From CAWKEY01 sp963696315 (GTDB lineage Bacteria; Pseudomonadota; Gammaproteobacteria; Methylococcales; Methylomonadaceae), in NCBI GenBank assembly GCA_963696315.1, contig CAVOJU010000014.1, forward strand, positions 124,001-188,000: a DNA stretch of 64,000 bases, read 5' to 3'. The position numbers and the translations under genes were made by a program. The notes beneath the pieces were generated by a model, which was not told the DNA's origin, made no database searches, and saw only the letters and a list, made by a program, of their open reading frames with translations. This document shows positions 17,592 to 26,255 of this stretch, in pieces (position 1 is the first letter of the stretch; the number at the start of each line of letters is the position of its first letter).

Positions 17592-18858
17592 ATGAATATT
17601 CTTTCCAAACGATTGACTGTTAAAACCGCATGCTTGTTGTCATCTGTTGCCATTGCCATGCTGTTATCCGGTTGCGCCGGTATTGGTAAAGGTGTTGCCG
17701 AGGCAGTGCTGGAAAAATCCGAAAGCGAAGATACTAGAGTATGCCAGGTCTGGGGCAAACCTTTTAACGGCATTGACGTCACGTTGGCCAAAAAGCAGGG
17801 AAAAACCAAGGTGCTGTTTGTGCATGGCGTCGGTGATCACATTCCGGGCTATACCACCGAATTTCTGGAGAAATTGGCCAAGCAGCTCAACTTGAATGTG
17901 CGTTCGGAAGAGCCAGAAAAATATTGAACTGGGTACCCCTTTGATTCCAGGCAGGGATCTGGGTAATTTGCGGGTAACACACCTGCTCAATGAGCAAAAT
18001 GGCCAAGAACTTACCTTTTACGAGCTGACCTGGTCGGAAATTACCCGGCAAGAAAAAGCGCTGTTGGCACTTCGATAATTCTGGAGAATACGATTTCCGC
18101 AGAGCCAAGATCAACAGCATGTTGAAGAAATTCAGCAATGATACCGGCCCCGATCCTATTATTTATCTGGGACAAAGCAGAGACCCGATTCTGGCGGCAT
18201 ACGCGCAGTCATTCTGCTGGATGGCTACAAAAGATTGGGAAGATCTTCCGGACAGCGGTAAACATGCGTGTATGGGTTTGAACGATTCCAGCGCCGACCA
18301 CATTGCCAAGGATAATTATGTGCATTATTTCTCACAGTCTGGGTAGCCGTATCGTGATTGATGGTACGCAACGCATTGCTTCCGTGCTGGCAACTCCTGA
18401 AAAACATTTCGGTTCAAACAAACAATATACCTTATCCACCAAAGCCAATTCAGGCATTGCGAAACTAAGCGTATCCCTTTTTTCATGCTGTCCAACCAGC
18501 TTCCCATGCTGCAATTGGGCAGGGAGCTTCCCGAAGTGGCGGGTCAGGAGGCGAGTTATTGCGATCCTAAAGGCGCTGATTATAAAAAGCGCATGCTCAG
18601 TGAAACCGAGATTATCGCCTTCAGCGATCCCAATGACCTGTTAAGTTACGGCATACCGCCCGGATTTGCAGAAAAATATATTGATTCCAGACTCTGTGCA
18701 AGGATCACCAATGTCAATATCAATATCGCCAAAGTCATGGATGCCTTCGGTATGACCGATCTTGCCAATCCCTTGCAGGCTCATCAGGTTATGATACGGA
18801 TGATCGCGTGGTTGCCATGATTGCCAAAGGGATCGGCAATCAGGCACATCACCGCTGA
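17592..18858 (+). pseudogene. Lipoprotein with alpha/beta-hydrolase-like N-terminus, several frameshifts
   Basis: Starts at ATG 17592 with a signal peptide ending AMLLSGC (lipobox). An alpha/beta-hydrolase-like strand follows, TKVLFVHGVGDHIPGY. The rest is found in successive frames: IELGTPLIPGRDLGNLRVTHLL...FYELTWSEITRQEK, AKINSMLKKFSNDTGPDPIIYLGQSRDPILAAYAQSFCWMA, VHYFSHSLGSRIVIDGTQRI (a HSLGS nucleophile-like motif needing one base restored), FMLSNQLPMLQLGR...FSDPNDLLSYGIP and a tail ending IGNQAHHR. About five indels are needed for about 420 residues. The HSLGS motif fits a serine hydrolase acting on lipid or ester substrates at the envelope; the substrate is unknown. Confidence 0.6.
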
Positions 18859-19076
18859 TTAAGCAACGCTGTGAATTTACCAAAACGGTTAAATGAGCTG
18901 TTGAGCTTCTTTACTATGGCAGTTGCAAGTTTAAAACGATGAGCGCTTGTAACTGCTTTCTGGCGCCAAAGGGATTTGGCAATGGAACGCTGGGGCGTTG
19001 CCGGAAGGAACGGTAACGTTCAGCGATAGCATGATAAACAGCCGTGATTAAATCGCAGGGTTGGATTTTGGACATT

Positions 19077-19115
19077 AAAAAACCCGCCAAGCCAGATATA
19101 GCCTGCGGGTTTTTT
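19077..19115 (-). terminator. Terminator downstream of tRNA-Cys
   Basis: AAAAAACCCGC (19077-19087) and GCGGGTTTTTT (19105-19115) flank a 17-nt loop. The hairpin is A/T-flanked on both sides and can act in either direction. On the minus strand it follows the tRNA-Cys gene by about 30 bp. Confidence 0.75.
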
Positions 19116-19146
19116 GTACTTCGTCGAGGCACGAAGGGTTTGTTGT

Positions 19147-19220
19147 TGGAGGCTGCGACCGGAATCGAACCGGTGTATACGGCTTTGCAGGCCGCTGCAT
19201 AACCACTTTGCTACGCAGCC
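19147..19220 (-). tRNA. tRNA-Cys (GCA)
   Basis: On the minus strand the acceptor stem GGCTGCG pairs with CGCAGCC. The anticodon loop is CTGCAAA (anticodon GCA), the T-arm contains GGTTCGATTCC, and the 3' CCA is encoded (TGG at 19147-19149 on the plus strand). The length of 74 nt and the cloverleaf are standard. Confidence 0.97.
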
Positions 19221-19232
19221 AAAATATTAAAT

Positions 19233-19261
19233 AAAAAAGCCGCGACGGTTCGCGGCTTTTT
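19233..19261 (-). terminator. Terminator between the two tRNAs
   Basis: AAAAAAGCCGCGA and TCGCGGCTTTTT form a strong hairpin with flanking A and T runs. Each of the two tRNAs thus has its own downstream terminator, so they need not be co-transcribed. Confidence 0.75.
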
Positions 19262-19272
19262 ATGGAATTCAT

Positions 19273-19347
19273 TGGAGCGGGAAACGAGATTCGAACTCGC
19301 GACCCCAACCTTGGCAAGGTTGTGCTCTACCACTGAGCTATTCCCGC
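19273..19347 (-). tRNA. tRNA-Gly (GCC)
   Basis: The minus strand reads GCGGGAATAGCTCAGTGGTAG... with anticodon loop TTGCCAA (anticodon GCC), T-loop GTTCGAATC, acceptor 3' strand TTCCCGC, then T and an encoded CCA. The cloverleaf is fully regular. It is adjacent to tRNA-Cys, a pairing that is common in proteobacteria. Confidence 0.97.
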
Positions 19348-19402
19348 TTTAATTTATTCTCGCATTATAAAGTTTTTATCGTTGAAGTCAAACTTTAATT
19401 TC

Positions 19403-19945
19403 TTACTGAACATCGATAGCCAATGCCCAGCCAGATTGGCCTTTACACTCGCCTTCTTCCATTTGCACTTTAACGAATGCGTTTTTCTTGCCGTAAGCAT
19501 CCATGAATTCCAGTACGGTTACCGGCGTGCCTTGGGGCATATGTTTGCATGCGCCGCTTCTATCGTCTTCTTCGGTATCATCATAAGCAGCCATGGTGCC
19601 TGGTACTGCAACCAGACGGATAGTGGCATCTTTGTCATAGGTATTGGGGCTTTTTAAGACATATTTTTGCCCGACAGCAAGGTTTTTAATCGAAGGTCCT
19701 GCAAGGGAAGGTTTTGACTCATCTCCTCCGCTCATCATCAGGATAAGCAACACAAGGACGACCCCTCCAATAATTCCAAAAAATGCTTTTGGATTGTTTG
19801 CCTTCAAATCCAATATTTTGGAAACCAGATTTCCCGCAGCCTCTTTTGCCGCGCTCGCTGCCTGATTTGCGCTTTGTTCTGCCGTTTCAGTTTCTTTTAC
19901 GGGGGTTTCTGATTCTGTTTTGTTAGCGTTTTCTTCGTTACTCAT
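19403..19945 (-). CDS. Single-pass membrane protein, SH3-like C-terminal region
   Basis: A 180-aa protein starting at ATG 19945. The N-terminal 45 residues are rich in Glu, Thr and Ala, followed by one transmembrane helix (AFFGIIGGVVLVLLILMM, about residues 54-71). The outer domain has an SH3b-like pattern: VGQKYVLKSPNTYDKDATIRLVAVPGT, a Gly-Thr-Pro-Val strand (MPQGTPVTVLEFMDAYGKKNAFVKVQM) and a closing GQSGWALAIDV. Two Cys residues could form a disulfide. Bacterial SH3 domains often bind the cell wall, but no function is assigned. It is a single gene beside the tRNAs. Confidence 0.6.
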   Translation of the reverse strand: MSNEENANKTESETPVKETETAEQSANQAASAAKEAAGNLVSKILDLKANNPKAFFGIIGGVVLVLLILMMSGGDESKPSLAGPSIKNLAVGQKYVLKSPNTYDKDATIRLVAVPGTMAAYDDTEEDDRSGACKHMPQGTPVTVLEFMDAYGKKNAFVKVQMEEGECKGQSGWALAIDVQ

Positions 19946-20193
19946 TTTTCTTCCTCACGATAGTGTCGTTTTAGTTATTATGTTTTAAGACCCGGCCCAA
20001 AGAGCGCATGTCGCTGTGCTGATTAACTGCCCGCCGAGATAAACTCTTCATTCAATAAAAAGCATTTGCCGCGGGCAAGTGTTTCAATTTTATCCTGCTA
20101 CAACAATTTTAAAAACCGAAAAATTTATTTAAGCTGGTTCAACTTACCATGATGGTAAATCTTTGCAAGTGCGACTTATTGATTTTCGCTTGC

Positions 20194-21786
20194 TTAAGGA
20201 TCAATAAAGTCGTAACCCTTCTTAGGCGAGTTGGCTTTTTCCTTTTCCGCTATCCGGCGGCATTCAAACTGCCAGTAGCCTAAACCCACATTTTTTCGGC
20301 TTAACAAGGTGATGGGAAAGTTCTCATGATTCATAAACAGCCGTACGATATCGTTGTCTTTTAAAATAAAGTTATCGGTTATGATAAAGGCCTTTTCAAA
20401 ATCGTGCTGTTTTTGGATGTAAAACAGGGCTTTTTGTTGTGCGTCCGTGTCTTGTGCATCCATTTGCTGATAAGTAACCGAAACAGATTGTGCTGCCAGT
20501 AATTGCAGGCCAAAATCAATCTTGCCGTTTTGTTTCCCGACAATGATTTTGTTGATAATCCCTAATGAACGCTTATGTTCGGGTATATCTGTTCTTCTGA
20601 AACTAATCAGGCTGCCGACAGACAAAACACCGGTTTTTTCAAACACGCAGGACAATAAGCTGTCAGTGGCTGATTGTGCGAGAAATTCCAGATTTTTTGA
20701 AACATCGCGTGCTTCGATGGAATCTTGCAGCTCATGGGTTGCTTCCAAGCCTATCGCTATATAGCGATCCAAGCGGTCACTCAAAAAACTCGAACCTTGC
20801 AGATCTATGCCGGACCATCTTTGTTCAAGGTAATCAAGTAATTCCGCCGAAAGCCTGGTAGTGCTATTGTTCGGTCGATGCAGGGAACTGAATCTGGCTT
20901 CATCCTTGCCGATCCATTTCTCTTTTTGCTCGAGTGCTTTGTAGAGACGAGTGAAATCAATGTACAAGGTGGCCAAGTCGGTTTTAGTGCCGGCTTCAGG
21001 CTGAAACTGTGGTGGTTTGTCTTCATCCGTTAAAATAAAGCATTGTATTGGCTGTCCAGGGACGGGTTCTTTTTTCAGGCTAAGCGAAGCGGCCAAGGTT
21101 TCGATAAAACTGTAAACCAGGGCAATTTCTCGTTGCATTAAGCCGGTTGGATCGGCCAGGCTGAGCAGAAGGATTTGCAGGTAGCATTCTTCCGGGGTGC
21201 TGGATTTATTGGATTGGCCGTTATCGTTTGCTACTTTGGTAGCATTTTTGTTTACGCTGACACTGAGTTTGTATAGGGAATGCAGATCGATCCATACCCA
21301 ATCCGGGATCGGCATGCCCATGATAAAGTGACTGATAATGATGCTGCTCAGACCTTTAATGCAGCGATGTATGGCTAATGCGGTATTTTTGCCCTGAAAC
21401 CAGCCTACGGCCCGGCGGGTAAGTTCTTTCAGCGCTATCCAGTAGCTGATGGTAAATTCTTTTTCGATGGAGACTAAGACATCAAGAATTTTCTTGTCAT
21501 TTTCTTCTTTTGGAAAGCTGGTTTTGGTCAGTTTTGAGCGCAGATGATCTTCAATAACAAGGATGCTGGGTCTTAACACTTCCAGCGCATCTAGCCGCAT
21601 TTGAAACCCCATCTCGATGGAGTTGAACTCTTTAATAAAATCGTAGATCAGCCGAGACGCTAACCCCGGGTTGGCGGTGGGCAATTCATTGAGCCATTGC
21701 TGCAGCGGTGCCTTGGTCTCAAATTCTTTTAGCCGCTGGGGTTGATTCTTCTGTGGAGGAATAACCAGAAAAAAAGAATTTTTCAC
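20194..21786 (-). CDS. Large helical protein with C-terminal PilZ-like barrel (possible c-di-GMP adaptor)
   Basis: A 530-aa cytosolic protein starting at ATG 21786, with no signal peptide or membrane helix. About 400 residues are predominantly helical. The last 150 have a barrel-like pattern: VLSVGSLISFRRTDIPEHKRSLGIINKIIVGKQNGKIDFGLQLLAAQ. This resembles the atypical PilZ-type regions of large proteobacterial proteins (DUF1631/tPilZ-like), which are sometimes labelled molecular chaperone. I do not see a canonical RxxxR motif, so c-di-GMP binding is uncertain. It is transcribed alone; the next gene upstream on the same strand starts beyond 22729. Confidence 0.5.
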   Translation of the reverse strand: MKNSFFLVIPPQKNQPQRLKEFETKAPLQQWLNELPTANPGLASRLIYDFIKEFNSIEMGFQMRLDALEVLRPSILVIEDHLRSKLTKTSFPKEENDKKILDVLVSIEKEFTISYWIALKELTRRAVGWFQGKNTALAIHRCIKGLSSIIISHFIMGMPIPDWVWIDLHSLYKLSVSVNKNATKVANDNGQSNKSSTPEECYLQILLLSLADPTGLMQREIALVYSFIETLAASLSLKKEPVPGQPIQCFILTDEDKPPQFQPEAGTKTDLATLYIDFTRLYKALEQKEKWIGKDEARFSSLHRPNNSTTRLSAELLDYLEQRWSGIDLQGSSFLSDRLDRYIAIGLEATHELQDSIEARDVSKNLEFLAQSATDSLLSCVFEKTGVLSVGSLISFRRTDIPEHKRSLGIINKIIVGKQNGKIDFGLQLLAAQSVSVTYQQMDAQDTDAQQKALFYIQKQHDFEKAFIITDNFILKDNDIVRLFMNHENFPITLLSRKNVGLGYWQFECRRIAEKEKANSPKKGYDFIDP

Positions 21787-21919
21787 TGCTCCACCGGGTT
21801 TATCGAGGTTGTTTGAACATGATTGATATACATTTATTCAGCATGGCCAGTTGTTGTGTCCAAATGGAAGCGCGGGCAAGATTGTTTAAGGTATACGATG
21901 AATTTTAGACCATCCTGTT

Positions 21920-22729
21920 TCATCCTGCACCGGCGCCTTTTCTTGTCATCATGCCTTTGGATGGGTTGTAACCAATAATTGCCGCTGTCATAAATAGAAA
22001 AAAGGCAGCAAGGGTGTAAATAAAGGCTTCCTGATTGAACTGCCCGTACAAGGCAAAGCGGGTTAATTCAACGGCTTGTGAAAAGGGATTGTATTTGGCG
22101 AGGTTATGCAGCAGGGCGCTGGATTCTTTGATTTTCCATAAGGGATACAGCGCTGTTGACATAAAAAACATCGGAAAAATCACAAAATTCATTACGCCGG
22201 CAAAGTTTTCCAGTTGCTTGATGAAAGATGACAGCAATAATCCCAAAGCACCTAGCATTAAGCCGGATAAGACCAGTGCGGGCAACACCCACAAATAGCC
22301 TTGCCAGGGAGCCTGGATTTCATAAAACCAGGCTATCGCCAAAAATACAGCGACTTGCAAAACCGAGACCGCGGTCCCGGCCAGCAGCTTGCTCAGCAAC
22401 AAAAACCAGCGCGGCAATGGGCATACCATCAGCATGCGCATACTGCCCATTTCCCGATCATAGACCATGGAGAAGGAGCTCTGCATGCCGTTAAAGAGTT
22501 GGATCATGCCGATCAAGCCTGGCGTAATATAAACTTCATAAAGGATGTAGGTTTCATAAGGGGGGGTTATGGCAATGCCTAACGCTGCCCTAAAGCCGGC
22601 GGCGAACACAAACAGCCAGACCAAAGGCCTGACCAAAGCCGAAATAAAGCGTTCACGTTGCTTGATAAAACGCAGTAATTCCCGTCCCACTATGCCGCAT
22701 AGGGCGCGCCAATAATGAACAATACTCAT
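21920..22729 (-). CDS. ABC-2 permease of the PQQ-dependent alcohol dehydrogenase-associated system
   Basis: A 269-aa ABC-2 type permease with six hydrophobic segments and the family's N-terminal amphipathic start (ALCGIVGRELLRFIKQRERFISALVRPLVWLFVFAAGF). It overlaps the ATPase gene by 4 bp (ATGA at 22726-22729). Together with its neighbours it fits the TIGR03861-type alcohol ABC transporter permease found beside PQQ-dependent alcohol oxidation genes. It should form the membrane part of an exporter-like ABC complex. The substrate is unknown. Confidence 0.87.
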   Translation of the reverse strand: MSIVHYWRALCGIVGRELLRFIKQRERFISALVRPLVWLFVFAAGFRAALGIAITPPYETYILYEVYITPGLIGMIQLFNGMQSSFSMVYDREMGSMRMLMVCPLPRWFLLLSKLLAGTAVSVLQVAVFLAIAWFYEIQAPWQGYLWVLPALVLSGLMLGALGLLLSSFIKQLENFAGVMNFVIFPMFFMSTALYPLWKIKESSALLHNLAKYNPFSQAVELTRFALYGQFNQEAFIYTLAAFFLFMTAAIIGYNPSKGMMTRKGAGAG

Positions 22730-23466
22730 GCGTGCTCTCCTTGCGTCAATTGGTAAAAAGCTTCTTTAATGGTTGCGGTATGGCTCATTTTGAGGACGTC
22801 GTCAACAAGCCCGATGGCTTTAATCTGACCTTTATGCAGCACGATGAGACGGTCGTCCGGATAAATTTCATCGATTAAATGGCTTGCCCATAGCACGGCC
22901 AGATTTTGATCAAGCACCAACTGATGCACATGCTCCACGATGTCCTGACGGCTGGGGACATCCAGACCTACGGTGGGCTCATCCAGCAGCAGCAGCGACG
23001 GTTTATGCAATAACGCCCGGGCAATTTCAACCCGGCGCCTGTGCCCGCCGTTCAGTTGCCGTACCGGCTCAAAGCGGCGCTCATACATATGCAAGCGCTC
23101 CAGTTCCTCCTGAATTCGTTGCCCAGCCATTTTGCGGCCCATGCCATGCAAAGCAGCGTGGTAACGCAAATTCTGCAGCACCGTCAAATCCATATCGAGC
23201 GTACTTTGTTGAAAAACCACGCCCAGTTTTGCCAGGGCTTTTCGTGTTTGCTGCTTGATGTCGAAACCGCACAACTCAATACGTCCGTTACGCGTATCGT
23301 AAAGGCGCGTAATCAACGAGAACAAGGTGCTTTTGCCGGCGCCGTTGGGGCCCAGCAAGACCGTGCACTCTCCCGCATTGATTTTGAAACCAATCTGATC
23401 CAGGGCTTTTTTGCCGCTGTACGAAAAACTGACATCCTCTATGGATAGCGCGATCGGTGACATCAT
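22726..23466 (-). CDS. ABC ATP-binding protein, PQQ-dependent alcohol dehydrogenase-associated
   Basis: A 246-aa ATPase with Walker A GPNGAGKST, Q-loop VVFQQST, Walker B LLLLDEPTVGLD and switch His in LWASHLID. The signature motif is LNGGHRRRVEIARAL rather than LSGGQ, a variant that keeps the two glycines. It overlaps the permease gene (ATGA) on one side and the beta-propeller gene (ATGA) on the other, so the three are translationally coupled. The family is TIGR03864-like. Confidence 0.9.
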   Translation of the reverse strand: MMSPIALSIEDVSFSYSGKKALDQIGFKINAGECTVLLGPNGAGKSTLFSLITRLYDTRNGRIELCGFDIKQQTRKALAKLGVVFQQSTLDMDLTVLQNLRYHAALHGMGRKMAGQRIQEELERLHMYERRFEPVRQLNGGHRRRVEIARALLHKPSLLLLDEPTVGLDVPSRQDIVEHVHQLVLDQNLAVLWASHLIDEIYPDDRLIVLHKGQIKAIGLVDDVLKMSHTATIKEAFYQLTQGEHA

Positions 23467-24425
23467 GGCTTGACTGCGACTCCCCAGGGATAAAGGCCTA
23501 CGCCGACAGATTTAGTCACTTGCTGATTTTCAAGATCGATAATGGAAATATCATTACTGGTGCCGTTAGTGGTATAGAGTCTTTTTTGATCAGGAGAAAA
23601 CGCCAGATTCCATACGCGCTGCCCAACCAGCAGGTATTTTTCGACTTCAAAAGTCTGCGCATTAATCACTGCGACACGATTGGCTGGGCCCAAGGCCACG
23701 TAACCCCGGCGTCTTTCCTTGTCAATCGCTACGCCGACCGGCTGAATTTTATCGGCACTGACGCCTTGTACGGCAAACTTGATATTTTTGACAATTTGTT
23801 TGCTGCCGGCATCCACTATCATCAAGGTGCCGGCCATTTCCGAAGTTACCCACAGTTGCCGGCTATCGGCGGTAAAAGCAACGGCACGCGGGCGCGGGTC
23901 CACCAGCGTATTGTCGGTAATGGACAGGGTTTTACTGTCAATCCAATGCACCATATTGGTGGTTTCAGAGGCGCTGATGATCCAGCGGTTATCGGGGCTG
24001 ACGGTGATGCCTTCGGGTTCGACGCCGACTTTAATCTCTTTGATGGCTTTTTTCTTGGCGACATCGATAACGGTCACCAGGCTATCATCTTCATTGGACA
24101 CATAAAGCCGGTCGCCAGCGGGGTTTAAGGCAAAAGTCTCGGGATCATCGCCGGATGGCAGTTGCCCCACTTCCTGCAACGAGGCGGCATCAATGATCTT
24201 GATGGTATTGTCATCGCTGGTGGCGATATACAGAAACTTATTATCGGGACTGATGCTGATGCCTCTGGGGCGCTGGCCAATAGGCACTGTTTTAATCAGT
24301 TTGCCTTCTACAGGATCGACAACAGCCAGGGCATTATCTTTTTCCAGGGTGACAAAAACAGTCTCGGCCTGCACTGATCCGGCCAATGCTATCAATAGAT
24401 ACAGTGCTGAATAATTTTTTTTCAT
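23463..24425 (-). CDS. PQQ-dependent catabolism-associated YVTN beta-propeller protein
   Basis: A 320-aa secreted protein. The signal peptide MKKNYSALYLLIALAGSVQA is followed by seven or so YVTN-type repeats (FVTLEKDNALAVVDPVEGKLIKTVPIGQRPRGISISPD and similar, each with a V/I-x-D-x-x-S/T core). The family (TIGR03866) accompanies PQQ-dependent alcohol oxidation. The propeller probably binds a protein or cofactor partner in the periplasm. It overlaps the ATPase gene by 4 bp. The start is ATG 24425, 11 bp after the end of the binding-protein gene. Confidence 0.88.
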   Translation of the reverse strand: MKKNYSALYLLIALAGSVQAETVFVTLEKDNALAVVDPVEGKLIKTVPIGQRPRGISISPDNKFLYIATSDDNTIKIIDAASLQEVGQLPSGDDPETFALNPAGDRLYVSNEDDSLVTVIDVAKKKAIKEIKVGVEPEGITVSPDNRWIISASETTNMVHWIDSKTLSITDNTLVDPRPRAVAFTADSRQLWVTSEMAGTLMIVDAGSKQIVKNIKFAVQGVSADKIQPVGVAIDKERRRGYVALGPANRVAVINAQTFEVEKYLLVGQRVWNLAFSPDQKRLYTTNGTSNDISIIDLENQQVTKSVGVGLYPWGVAVKP

Positions 24426-24436
24426 GGTCGTGTGCC

Positions 24437-25615
24437 TTATTTACAGGTTGATTCAGGTTGATCGTAGCCCAGGGTATCGAGTTCAGTTTTTGGATGCAGA
24501 AAACCTTCAATCGGCGCCACCGCAACTAAAGAACGGGGTGCGGCCAGCAATACGGGCTGCCGCAATTGCCCATCCCAGGCGCGAAATGACAAGGGAATGC
24601 CTTTGTAACCCTGCAACGCGAACTGATCACTCAACAGATAGCCTTTGAGCTTGTCCAATTCATTGGATTGAGTGCGCGTAGCCGCCTCGCCCAAGGCTCT
24701 GACGGCCAGATAAGCGCCATAGTCCTGTTCTTCCATCCAGCGTCCGGCCAGCTCTTTAAAGCGATTTTGTATCTGCACCGCGCCCCATTGCTCATGGGTA
24801 CGATGCCATGCTGTGGCAACCAGGCCCTGCGTGCCAATTACCGGGCGCGGGATCCAGGTTCGATAGTCGAGATATTCTCCAAACAAGCCCTGCTCATCGG
24901 CAACGACCAGGACATCATAATCATCAATTTGAGTGAATACCGCCACATCCGATTGAGCGGTGCGGCGGGCATCGTAAGTGTGCTCCCAGGTTTTTTCCGA
25001 AATAATTTTCATGCCGAAACGCTTGGCGGCCCGCCGGATGGCATCGGCAAACAAGCGATCTTCCGGTTGAGGACCGATGACCAGAAACCATTTGGTCCAG
25101 CGTTTTTTCATCATATATTGCGCCAGGGCGTCGGCGCGCATGGCTCTACTCGGCAGCAGGTGCAAAACATTATGCCGGCATTGCTCGTTGCGGAGCGCAT
25201 CATCGCGCGTGGCCACATCAAATAACAGTGTCTGTCCTGCTCCGGCAATATCAGCAAGTTGATTCAGCTGATCCGCCGGCAGGTTGACCAGAACATATTG
25301 AAATTTGCCGCTGATATTTTTAGTAAATACCTCGGCAACGCTGCCCTTTAAGGGCACGATGAATTTTTTCAGGACAAATTGCTGGCCGGTAAACTGTCCG
25401 GTGGTATTGTTGTCCATAATCGCCAGCTCTGCTCCGGACTCGCCCTTGTTCTTAATAACAGGATCCAAATTGGACAATGCGGGAGGAATGATCTGTTCTT
25501 GCGTCAAATAGGCAATGCTGACAGTCTGCTTGGCTTTAGCGCAGGCTATATTAATGGTAAATAATTGAATAATAAATAAAAAACCAATGATTATTCGATG
25601 AGGCAGCTTGTACAT
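24437..25615 (-). CDS. ABC substrate-binding-like protein, PQQ-dependent alcohol dehydrogenase-associated
   Basis: A 392-aa periplasmic protein of the branched-chain-amino-acid binding fold (TIGR03863-like). I chose ATG 25615 because it begins a clean signal peptide (MYKLPHRIIIGFLFIIQLFTINIACA) after AGGA; the longer frame from 25669 adds a non-signal leader. Domain pattern: VSIAYLTQEQIIPPALSNLDP, VVADEQGLFGEYLDYRTWIPRPVIGTQGL and a WDGQLRQPVLLAAPRSLV tail. It is the first gene of the four-gene operon that runs down to 21920. No dehydrogenase gene is adjacent. Confidence 0.85.
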   Translation of the reverse strand: MYKLPHRIIIGFLFIIQLFTINIACAKAKQTVSIAYLTQEQIIPPALSNLDPVIKNKGESGAELAIMDNNTTGQFTGQQFVLKKFIVPLKGSVAEVFTKNISGKFQYVLVNLPADQLNQLADIAGAGQTLLFDVATRDDALRNEQCRHNVLHLLPSRAMRADALAQYMMKKRWTKWFLVIGPQPEDRLFADAIRRAAKRFGMKIISEKTWEHTYDARRTAQSDVAVFTQIDDYDVLVVADEQGLFGEYLDYRTWIPRPVIGTQGLVATAWHRTHEQWGAVQIQNRFKELAGRWMEEQDYGAYLAVRALGEAATRTQSNELDKLKGYLLSDQFALQGYKGIPLSFRAWDGQLRQPVLLAAPRSLVAVAPIEGFLHPKTELDTLGYDQPESTCK

Positions 25616-25781
25616 TACATTAAGTCCTGGCCATAAAAACATATGAGGGCCTAATTTTAACGGATTCAACGAGTTTTTTTAGTTTTTCGTTGCAATAGTC
25701 TGGCAGAGCCGCTATTGAAATTTACCGGGTTAAGGGCAATACTTGAAGCATTTTTTAATCAGGAAGTTTAAACCTTGCATC

Positions 25782-26189
25782 ATGTTCGAATTCCTAGAAG
25801 GTAATAAAGCGTTGGATGATTTTTTTGAATTTCAGCCGGAATTATTTGAGCAACCCAACCGGCGCGCATGTGTCCGTTACATCAGAAGCGATATCAAAGC
25901 GACCATCCATCAAAATGTATTGTTTAATTTTGGCGGGGAAATTCCGGTTGATTTAATTGATATCGGCAGCAAAGGGGTCATGATTGCAACCGGAAAAAAA
26001 ATCGCCGTTAACCAAAAAATAACTTTAAGTCTAGCTTTTGACGGTGGCAAAACCTATAAAATCAAGGCAAAGCCCGTCTATGTATTGAAGACAGCAAGCG
26101 GTTTTCGTTATGGTATAAAATTTGATCAATACAATGATGAACTGGGTGAGACCCTGTTCGAAACGCAGCTTACACTGATATTCAAATGA
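25782..26189 (+). CDS. PilZ domain protein (c-di-GMP receptor)
   Basis: A small protein (135 aa from ATG 25782; an upstream TTG at 25743 would add 13 residues and has AAGGG ahead of it). It carries the PilZ signature: NRRACVRY (RxxxR) followed 36 residues later by DIGSKGVMI (D/N-x-S-x-x-G) and a C-terminal strand FRYGIKFDQY. Residues before it (FEFLEGNKALDDFFEFQ) are acidic. It should bind c-di-GMP and act through an unknown partner. It is divergent from the PQQ cluster and 66 bp before the MOSC gene. Confidence 0.82.
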   Translation: MFEFLEGNKALDDFFEFQPELFEQPNRRACVRYIRSDIKATIHQNVLFNFGGEIPVDLIDIGSKGVMIATGKKIAVNQKITLSLAFDGGKTYKIKAKPVYVLKTASGFRYGIKFDQYNDELGETLFETQLTLIFK

Positions 26190-26255
26190 AGCCCTCACCA
26201 GCAATTGGTGACATAAAGCACAGTCTTCACATTCCAGCTTATTGATCGAAACGGC

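Noticed and set aside
19147..19347. tRNA pair as an integration site (attachment) for a mobile island
   Set aside because: Both tRNA 3' ends are intact, and no integrase or direct repeat of the tRNA end was seen within the window.
20522..20764. Plus-strand frames inside the 20194-21786 gene, and similar shadows inside glnS, deaD, purL and the multicopper oxidase
   Set aside because: They are antisense to intact long coding regions with recognised motifs and have no independent support.
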